Below, in pieces: positions 55,407 through 64,000 of a DNA stretch of 64,000 nt. Both the position numbers and the translations under genes were made by a program. The notes under the pieces are model-generated. The model did not search any database. It saw only the letters and a program-made list of their open reading frames with translations, and had not been told where the DNA came from. The stretch is from positions 7,851,001-7,915,000 of the forward strand of contig BSBM01000036.1 of NCBI GenBank assembly GCA_027924585.1, given 5' to 3'. How positions within the stretch are numbered: the stretch's first letter is position 1; each line of letters starts with the position of its first letter. The DNA comes from Larix kaempferi (lineage: Eukaryota; Streptophyta; Pinopsida; Pinales; Pinaceae).

Positions 55407-58400
55407 ATGGATTCTTCTTCTTCAAAGCTACTCACTCCCTTCAATTATTTTGAATGGAAGAATGACATGGAGATTATGTTGCGCTCAAAAGGGTACTACA
55501 GAGTCACCATGGGCCTCAAAGTGTAGCCCAATACTCTCATTGAAAAATCCAAGCACTTCAACAAGTTGGATGAAGCATATGGTCTTATTTACCTCAATAT
55601 TTCCAAGGATCTTCACTTTCACCTCAGTGGATTGACTACTCCAAAGGAAGTATGGGAGCAACTCGAGAAGCTTTTTGGAAATCAAGATGACATGCGGTCT
55701 TTTCAATTAGAAAATGAATTGATTGCCTTGAATCCTGAGAATTTCGAGACCATCAATGACTTTTTCACAAGATTCAAGCATTTGTCTTTGCAATTGAAGA
55801 ACAGTGGAGTTATCAAAGAGGATAAGCAATTGATCCTCTCCATTCTTTCAAAACTTGGTAAATATTTCTCGGTATTTGTCTCTACTTTCAATTCTGGTCA
55901 GCTAACTACCTCGAATTGGAAGATGCCTACCTTGAATGCCTTCATTGAGTCTGCTACCAAAGAGCATGATAAGCTAATTCAAATGGGGTCCATAAGCTCC
56001 AAAGATTCATCCCTCTTTGTTCAAGGATCCAAGAATTCAAATGGAAAAGGGAAACAAAAGAAAGAGAATCCCAAATTCAAACCTACCAAGCAAAGAGAGA
56101 AAAGCAAACCATCGGATGCACCATCCGGTTCAAGGAACAAGCAAAAGGGTAAAGAGGGTAAAGAAAAATCTAAATGTTCATATTGCAACCATGGCTTTCA
56201 TCCTGAAAGTTCATGCATGAAGAAAACAATAGATCAAATGGCCCTCCTTTTGGAAAAGAATAACATAACTCTTCCCGACAGTGCACGGAAGAAGGATAGA
56301 AATGATGATCATGAAAGAGGTCAAGCACTCATGGAAACTATTTTGAAACCCACCACTCTACTAATAGATTCCGGTGCCTCGAATCATATGGCTGCAAATA
56401 TTGACTCATTTTCGTCATTTGATCCAAACATCTCCATCCCCATCCATTTGGGAGATGACTCAAAAAATTCATCAAAGGGTAAAGGTACCATCCATTTAGA
56501 GCATGGAAGTTTTCATAATGTTCTTTATGTGACTTCCGTGGCTTCAAATCTACTTTCTGTGTATCAAATGACACACACTGGTGCACCGAAGCAAGTTACA
56601 TTCAGCCCTAACAAAGTTGAAATTTTTTATATTGAAAGTGGAAGACTTATTGCAGTCGGAAAGGAAAACCATACTACAAAATACTATGAGTTTTCACACT
56701 TTATGCCGCTTGAAAAGCCCACTGCTCTTCTCACCCATGGAAATGAGGTTAGTAGGATTTGGCATGAAAGGTTTGGACACCTTAATTACAAGTATTTTCT
56801 ACTGTTACAAAACAAATCCATGGTTTATGGTCTTCCGCACCTCCGTTCCTCGAAGGGAATTTGCCCAGGTTGCATCATTGGGAAGCACCCCGAGCACAAG
56901 TTCGACTACGGAAAAGATAGCAGAGCTTCTACTATTTTGGGTCTCATACATTCTGATATCAGTGGTCCGTTGCCAAATATGTTCGTGAATGGTTCAAGGT
57001 ATGTTTTTACATTCATCGATGACTTCTCCCGCTTTACTTAGGTATTTTTTTCTCAAAAACAAGTCAGAAGTGCTTGAAAAATTCAAGGATTTTAAGGCTT
57101 CTGTTGAGACCGCCACTGAGAGCAAGATCAAAACTTTTAGATTTGATAATGGTGGAGAATATATCAAGACTAAGTTGCTGCAACTTTGTGCCGAAAGCGG
57201 AATTCAGATCCAACATACAGTTCCCTACACACCCCAACAGAACGGTGTAGCGGAAAGGAAGAATCGGTCACTGAAAGAGATGGCTACCTGTATGCTTGAG
57301 TCAAAAGGTTTGGCTACAAATATTTGGGCTGAAGCCATGAATGTTGCTGCATACATTCAGAACCGAGTTCCACATTCATTCGTGAAAGGTAAAACTCCTT
57401 TCGAAGCATTCACTGGTCACAAACCGGATGTGTCCAATTTGAGGGTTTTTGGCTCCACTGCATGGGCTAGAATTCCTTCTGATAAGAGAAAAAATTTGGA
57501 TCCAAAAAGTATTGAATGCATCCTAATAAGTAATAGGATATGGAGAAGAATCAAAATCATATAAACTCATGAATATCAGATCCAAAAAGATATTCATAGA
57601 TCGAAGTGTGAAGTTTGAAGAACCACTTCTAGATCTGAAACTAGTCGAGGAAAACATTGTCGATCCGCAGTATCTACAAGAAGAAGTTTCGAGAGAAGGT
57701 GAAGAAAGCATTGGATCTGATATTTCTGATATTTTATCATACTTTGATCGCCATAACATATCAAGTTCAGAATCCAACCATAATGATCCTCCTTGGTTAC
57801 CAAAGTGGGCCCAAAACACTCTACAATCTGCTGCTCCAAACATTGGAAATCCTGTTGATCCAAGGAGAACAAGAGCAGACTTTCAAAGAGCAGGTATGGC
57901 TCTTTCATTTTCTGATCCATTATTATCTGAGAAATTTTATTTAATGATTGGTTCAGATCCCAAATCATACTATCATTCCCACCGAGATCCACGATGGCAA
58001 ATCGCCATGGATGAAGAGTACAGTTCTCTTCAAAAGAACAATATATGGGAGCTAGTTTCTCTTCCACCTGGAAGAAAATTGGTCCAATGTAAGTGGTTCT
58101 ACCGCAAGAAAGTTGTTGCTGATGGCTCTATCAACAAATAAAAATCTAGGCTAGTGGAAAAAGGTTTCTCCCAAGTCCAAGGAGTGGAATACAATGAGAC
58201 CTTTGCACCGGTTGCAAAGATGGATTCCATCCACCTAGTTTTGGCCATTTCTGCATCCAAGCACTGGGAAGTGCACCATATGGATGTGAAGAGTGCTTTT
58301 CTACATGGAGATCTCGATGAAGAAGTATATATGAATCATCCAGAAGGATACATATCAGATCCATCATTAGTTTGCAGATTGAAGAAATCTTTGTATGGAT

Positions 58401-59491
58401 TGAAACGGGCCCTAAGAACTTGGTACGCAAAGATGGACTCCTTCTTTCTTTCTCAGAATTTCAAAAGATGCAAATATGATCCGAATGTGTACCTATAGCA
58501 AGTTAAAGGTAATTTTCTTACTGTTTTTCTTTATGTTGATGATCTTCTCATTACTGGTAGCACTCTCCTTACAATCAACAAGCTAAAAACCGCTTTAAAT
58601 CTAGCTTTTGACATGAGCGATTTGGGTTTGCTTAAGCAATTTTTGGGCTTGGAGATAGCTCAAAATTTTGATGGGATCACATTATGTCAGCAAAAGTATG
58701 CTTAAGACCTTCTATTAAATTTTAATATGGTAGAATGTAAGGCTGCTCCGTTTCCATTCCTCTCAGGAATCAGTCTTGAGGAAGGAAATTCTACACCGCT
58801 TGCAGATTGCACTATGTATCGACAATTGATTGGTTCACTACTCTACTTGACACACTCAAGGCCTGATATTTCGTATGTCGTGAGTGTTGTATCAATGTAT
58901 ATGAAGCAGCCCCATGAGCTTCATTGGCGGGAAGCCAAGCATATCTTGCAGTATGTGCAAGGTACGAGACATTTTGGCATACATTATGCTACGGATTCTA
59001 AGCTAGATTTCATTGGTTTTACTGATTCAGATTGGGAGGGTGATAGCATTGATCGGAAGTCCACTTCTGGTTATGTTTTCATGATTTTCCATGGCCCTAT
59101 TTTTTGGTCAAGAAAAAAGCAGGAAGCCATTGCACTTTCTTCAGCAGAGGCAGAGTATCGAGGGGCAGTCAATGCCTGCATTTAGGCAGTTTGGTTGCAG
59201 GGTATTATTTTCAAGTTTAATTTTGGTAGCACTACTTCGACTGACATATTTTGTGGCAATCAAAGTGCTATTAAGATCTCCACATATCCATTTCAGTGGC
59301 AGAGGACCAAGCACATTGATATTCATATGCACTGCATCCGAGAGTTGGTGCATGATCGTACCATCATTCTACAATATTGCCCTATTGATGAGCAAATTGC
59401 AGACATCTTCACCAAGAGCTTCACTGAGAAGAAGTTCTCTTACCTCCATTCATTGTTGGAAGTGAGTTCCATCATGGTGGAGATAGATTAG
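55407..59491 (+). pseudogene. gag-pol: Element H copia gag-pol polyprotein, broken
   Basis: ATG at 55407 (MDSSSSKLLTPFNYFEWK). Gag, then zinc knuckle CSYCNHGFHPESSC (near 56172), protease LLIDSGASNHMA (near 56358, active site intact), pre-integrase IWHERFGHLNY and CPGCIIGKHP, integrase core with all three acidic residues (HSDISGP, FDNGGEY, PQQNGVAERKNRSL), RT (DVKSAFLHGDLDEEVYM, catalytic YVDDLL intact near 58534), RNase H (TDSDWEGD, SSAEAEYRG) and the end motif ADIFTKSF. Stops at 55524, 57039, 58139, 58496, 58703 and 59183; an extra T near 57045-57052; a seven-base insertion near 57530 that repeats TAATA. Several stops fit C-to-T change (TGG or CAG to TAG). Normal copia length, but not translatable as one protein. 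Confidence 0.95.
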
Positions 59492-59662
59492 ATCCATTTT
59501 ATGTTTAGCTTGAGGGGGGGCTTTCTTCCCACTGGGTTTTCCCTCTTTCCTCACTTAGCTTATTTTCATCATTTTTGGATTATTGTATTGGGGTGACCTT
59601 TGGTCTCAGTAACCAGGGCCCTACATTTTATTTTTTACATCATAGTATAGCTTGAGGGTGGG
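59492..59662 (+). other. Element H 3' untranslated region and polypurine tract
   Basis: No coding. A purine-rich tract (TTGAGGGTGGG) ends at the 3' LTR start, and a similar TTGAGGGGGGG occurs at 59509-59521, possibly a second priming site. Confidence 0.75.
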
Positions 59663-60364
59663 TGTTAGGATATCTCATCATTTAGTATGTACTTTGCATG
59701 CACTTTGCATGCATGCATGCATCTGCATGCTGCCCAGTCACCAGTTTGATGCCTCCGGCACCTAGTCCTTAGTCTACCAGCACCCAGGAGCTTCTTTCCA
59801 CTCAGATTTATCCCTCCTATTGCTTAGTGCACCAAGCATGCACCTACCACCTAAGAGGGGCTCCTTTTCTCACCTACCAGTCCAGTTCACTTCAGTTAGC
59901 TAGTTGTCTTTCCTTGATTTGAGGCTAGACTAACTCCTAAATGTTGTTATCACTCTGATTGACCTCCAATGAGACTTGACTACCTATTCTGAGTCCAGTT
60001 AACTCCTCATGCGCCCTCCATTGAACCTCCATCCCTAAATTAGTGCCATTACCATCAGTTACACTTATTACACTCGGTTAGACTCAGTTTGACACCTGGA
60101 TGACAGTTACTTGTGCATTGATGACCACCATTGATTGATGATGAGGACTCCTAGTTGTAGCCAAGCTATGCCATGTAGTATATTCGAATGACCTCCTTGT
60201 CTAATTCGAATTGCTCACTCATTGTGACAGTATTGTATTGTAATTCTACTATTCTAGATTATAGAGCACTGATGCATCTCTCTTGCACAGTTTTTACTCC
60301 AATTTGTTTTACATCATTGTGATTGTTTTACTTGTTCAATAGATCTGTTGTGACTAATTTTACA
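59663..60364 (+). repeat. Element H 3' LTR (702 bp)
   Basis: Starts TGTTAGGATATCTC, ends CTAATTTTACA. Includes small extra repeats (GCATGCATGCATGCAT near 59705) that the 5' LTR lacks. Bases 59951-59964 are the uninterrupted D2 target. Confidence 0.93.
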
Positions 60365-60639
60365 AAAACAACAGATTAACAATGGCAACAGCTTGATTCC
60401 CTTCTTTAAACTCTTGTCCGTTAATGGTTCCTTCCTACAACAACAAAGCTTTATTTGAAAGTTGAATAGTCATAATATTGAATTCTCTACCAATATGAGG
60501 AAAACAAAGAGTCTCATAAATCTCCTTGACCTACAGGAACTGTAAAATAAGAGGCTCATGTAGGATATTATGATTCTACATGAGTTCATATTAGCCTAAT
60601 TCACCAAACACTTGCAATTGTTTTACTCCATTATCTGTT

Positions 60640-60930
60640 GCTCCCTTATCTACTGCTCCCATATATTTTTCGCAACGGTAATCTACAATATCCCTTTCCA
60701 AACTTCTCTAGAAAAAGGGACAAATGATAAATAGGTGGTCCATAGATTCCTCGTAATGTTTGCACAAGATGCATCTTCCAGTACCCTACATATGGATTTT
60801 CTAGCAATTATCCCAAGTTAGTATTTTTTTGTTCAAGGATAACCACATAAATATTGTTATGAGCCGAGGGGGCACCTAATCCATCTCCTCAACTAATCCT
60901 TCTTGGTCCTTATTATCTCTTGCAAATCCA
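60640..60930 (-). pseudogene. LINE reverse transcriptase zinc-binding tail, remnant
   Basis: Minus strand reads WLSLNKKILTWDN, then CILCKHYEESMDHLFIICPF and SREVW. This is the zinc-binding region found at the C-terminal end of plant LINE (L1-type) reverse transcriptases, with the C-x2-C...H...C spacing. Stops interrupt it. The rest of the RT is not in the window; element H inserted downstream of it. Confidence 0.75.
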
Positions 60931-61468
60931 TCTTATTATTCTTTCAGTAGGTTAACTATCTCTCTTGTTTGATTCTCCAACGAATAAACTCCAAACTTAG
61001 CCATATTCGATATCCCATCATTTGATATGTTGGATTTTAGTCACTACTACATTTGGATGTGAATTTTGACATAATTTTCGACAATGATGATGGAAATCGC
61101 AGGGCTTGTCATAAAAAAAAAATTGTTTTCAAATTTAATCCCGACATGTGTCTTAATTCCAACGTCCTTTCTCTGTCATTGGAATTTAGACGTCCCTACG
61201 TTGGTACATCCTAGTCGTTATATGGCCATTTTTCTCTTTGATATGGTCAACACACCCTTGTGTTGACCTAGTTAATGGAGGTCAGTATTCCGACGACGGT
61301 GAGCATAAACAATAACTATATAAGAACTCTTCATACTGAGCCAACAATTATGTGACACTCTCGTTGTCTACAATAGAGTGTTCCATAGTTTCGAAAAATA
61401 TACCATCAATATTACAGCAATTTCATATCAAGCTATATAATTTCTCGAGTTAAATGATATAGTTAACA

Positions 61469-61654
61469 ATGCCAATATCAACAGAGGAAAGTTTGAGGAT
61501 TGTTTCTAATTTACGGGAGCAACTTGGTGATGGTAAATGTTGGTGCCCTTGCAAAAATTGCAAGGGAATGAAAAGAAGAATTTTAAGGTCTACAGTTATA
61601 AAACATTGTTGGAAATATAAACACTTTGAAGGGGGGCATGAATTTCATCCAATG
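61469..61654 (+). pseudogene. CACTA transposase-associated domain, first exon
   Basis: ATG at 61469 (MPISTEESLRIVSNLREQL), then CWCPCKNCKGMKRR and VIKHCWKYKHFEGG. The C-P-C-x2-C arrangement followed by a conserved His-rich stretch matches the N-terminal transposase-associated domain of plant CACTA elements. A GT donor follows at 61655. The second part (about 61791-62084) ends in LIEKAEKPLN, also typical of the linker before the transposase. Bounds of the intron are approximate. Confidence 0.65.
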
Positions 61655-62404
61655 GTAAGAACTACTAGACGAATTTCTTTGTTACATGTTTAATTTTTAT
61701 TCTTATTAATTTAATTTAGAAGTTTTAATTGATTGTTTTAATATTTGATTTATATATATACTAAAAATATTGTATATATTGTAATTTGTAATGACAAAGA
61801 GAAAGCATCCTATGATTGGATACAACAACAAGCAAGATGTACCAAATGGTAGTAGAAATGTTCATGGTATACAAGTTGATGAAGATCATCATGGATCCAA
61901 CAATGGAGAGGATGAAGTTAATCATATGGCCGATGAAAATGTTGACATTGACATAATTCATAATGATGGGATAAATAGATTGATCAACAACACATATCAT
62001 GCTTCATCAATGGATAATGATAAATTTTATGGATATGTTGAAGATGTACCTCTCATTGAGAAGGCAGAAAAACCCTTAAATTGAGGCTCAAAGACAAGTC
62101 TTCTCTTCGCAATTTTATTGTTGGTGAACTTGAAAGTGTTAAATGGGTTATCTAACACTTGCCTCATACAGATCCTAAGCTATGCAATATAATTCTCCAT
62201 ACATATTGAATACAATTTTTTGTTCTTTCTATTTTTATAAGTGCTTGGTTAAAGTTTAAAAAGGATGATGCAAAATTGATGAGCAATATTCATTTCTTCA
62301 ATTTTTTGTTTTAATGTTTTAGATTGTTAGGTGATATTCTCCTACCATCACCAAATCATTTACCTCACGAATACCAAGAATTGTCTCTCATTATTGAAGA
62401 TTTA

Positions 62405-64000
62405 GGGATGGAGATGAATCCATTGATGCATGTCCGAATGACCACATTATGTATTATGGACAACATGTAACAAAGTTGGAATTCCCTCAATGTGGAATTA
62501 GTAGATATCGAACCGATCAAGTAACAAATAAGGTGCCCCGCAAGGTTCTTCATCATATTCCCATAATTCCACATTTCCAATGATTGTTTAGGTGCAAAAA
62601 CATGGCACAATTTATGCATTACCATGCATGAAGTTAAAGTGAAGATGGTGTTATGTGAATGCCTACAGATGGTACCACATTTAGGGGCATCGAAGAAATA
62701 TGGCCAATTTTTAAAGAAGAACCTCATAATGTTAGGATTTCTTTGGCAGTTGATGGTGTCAATCTGTTTGGGGATATGAGATCTATTTACTCAGTTTTGC
62801 CTATTTTTGTTATAAACAATAACCTTCCTCCTTGGATGTCAATAAAGAGGGAGCACACAATGTTGGCAATGATTGTTCTAGGTAATTGTTCAAATTAGTT
62901 ATATTGTTTTGAAATACATATCTTTTATATTATACTTAATTAGTTGTTTGTTAGATATAATAATTTATTATATGTTCAATGTAATAAATGTGTGTATTTT
63001 CAAATAATTAGGTAAGTACCAAGTTAAAGATATAAACGTATTTATTGAGCCTCTTATTAATGAAATTCTAAAGCTGTGGATTGGAATCACTATGTACGAC
63101 ATCCCCAAACCAATAGGTCAAAGACAATTTCAATTCCATGAAATACTTACATGGACAATTCATGATGCCCCGGGGCTAACACATTTTTGTGCTAATTAGT
63201 ATTAAAGAGTATATTGCCTCTAACGCTTTATAATTTTGTCAATGATTGAAGCATTTTTTGAATAATTTCTTTGTATTAACATAATTCCACATCTTGTAAG
63301 TCTTCAAACAAAAGGTAAATTTGCATGTCCATTGTGTGGTCCCAAATTAATATATCGACGCTCCAAAATCTTAGGGGAGGATGTGTTTGATGAGTATAGG
63401 AAATTCCTCCCTAACAACCATTGTTATCAAACTACTGAGAAATATATTTTCAATGGGAAGGAAGAGACCAGGAAAAAACCTCAAAGAATGACACCTCAAC
63501 TTTGGAAATTGGAGTATAATAGGAATCGTCGTCGAGGTAAACAATTTGATTCCAAATCACGTGTAATAATGTTATACATATTGTAATATTTATAATATTC
63601 AATCGTTTCATGCATATAATATAATATTTAATTTTGTTCACTTACATTCCATAAAGGCCATTGATGCATTAACGAGCCTCATGCACAAGGAATAAAACGA
63701 TACTCCACTCAATTCAATAGGTTTACCTACTATGAGCACCTACAAGTTCTTCATTTGTTTGATACAATGCATATCGGGAAGAATCTTACAGAAACATTAT
63801 GGACAATCTTAGATGGGAGTAACAAAGATAAAATCAGCAGAGTTTGTAGCGACATTAAGGAATGTAATCATGTAATGAGAAATTTGATTCATTATTCCAA
63901 TGATGGACAACTAGACAATATTCCATGGTTATTTATAAAGCAAGAAAGCAATGTTGTAAAAGACGTCATCAAAAAATTAAGTTTCCCACTGGTTTTTCTT
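62405..64000 (+). pseudogene. CACTA TNP2-like transposase, with introns and stops
   Basis: In order: ACPNDHIMYYGQHV, ISRYRTDQVTNKVPRKVLHH, then WPIFKEEPHNVRISLAVDGV with NLFGDMRSIYSVLP and NNLPPWMSIKR. A GT-AG intron at 62882-63011 joins IVLG to KYQVKDINVF without breaking the frame. Then EILTWTIHDAPG, a probable second intron (about 63190-63312), GKFACPLCGP, and LFDTMHIGKNLTETLWTILD near 63755. All are landmarks of the TNP2 transposase family. In-frame stops lie near 62579, 62628, 62634 and 62652 and elsewhere, so this copy is dead. The end is outside the window. Confidence 0.83.

Larger units (their letters stand above)
45608..60364 (+). mobile_element. Element H: copia-type LTR retrotransposon
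   Basis: Plus-strand Ty1/copia element with perfect AAAAC duplications (45603-45607 and 60365-60369). Order: 5' LTR (split by D2), tRNA-Met primer site, gag, protease, integrase, RT, RNase H, purine tract, 3' LTR. Integrase before RT is the copia order. It is the most complete coding element in the window, yet it has six in-frame stops and two frameshifts. Confidence 0.95.
61042..64000 (+). mobile_element. CACTA (En/Spm) DNA transposon, 5' half
   Basis: Begins CACTACTACATTTGGATG at 61042, the CACTA terminal signature, after AGT, a possible three-base target copy. The next 400 bases hold GACG/CGTC-containing motifs typical of subterminal repeats. Transposase-associated and TNP2-type transposase segments follow on the plus strand. 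The 3' end lies beyond the window. Confidence 0.82.

Noticed and set aside
57594-58067. Minus-strand 157-codon frame
   Set aside because: Antisense to the copia RT region; no domain.

Overview
This window is plant nuclear DNA made almost entirely of transposable elements. I see no ordinary host gene, no rRNA or tRNA gene and no CRISPR array. Long LTRs (1.0-1.4 kb), deep nesting, plant-type tRNA-Met primer sites, Ty3/gypsy, Ty1/copia and CACTA families together suggest a large, repeat-rich plant genome. A conifer or other gymnosperm is my guess, from style only.

Layout. (1) 1-4032: a minus-strand gypsy element (A), cut by the window edge and inserted beside the 5' LTR end of another minus-strand element (4033 to about 4600). 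(2) 4600-7330: AT-rich, gene-free DNA with a field of degenerate repeats. (3) 7351-43970: a decayed plus-strand gypsy element (E) that hosts a nest. Element B (8391-12902), a sister of A, lies in its gag region. F (14613-40580, minus, duplication GAGAA) splits its RT from its RNase H. D1 (14959-35723, minus) lies in F. Two elements lie in D1: C (16905-19159, minus, duplication CATTT) and G (25365-34859, plus, duplication CATAC). (4) 43971-45607: AT-rich, with a possible SINE. (5) 45608-60364: a plus-strand copia element (H, duplication AAAAC), with D2 (45890-54670), a second D-family copy, in its 5' LTR. (6) 60365-61041: a LINE remnant. (7) 61042-64000: the 5' half of a CACTA transposon that continues past the window.

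How the parts fit. Several elements carry LTRs, a primer site and a polypurine tract but no complete enzyme set, so they look like non-autonomous parasites. A and B share the same two internal losses (RT and the integrase core). D1 and D2 keep only a small gag/zinc-knuckle piece that resembles the one in E. G has zinc knuckles and a protease-like domain but no visible RT or integrase. C carries only a long coiled-coil reading frame. H has the most complete gag-pol, but it is broken by stops and frameshifts. Boundaries were found by eye from LTR pairs, target-site duplications and, for C, D2 and G, uninterrupted versions of the insertion site elsewhere in the window.
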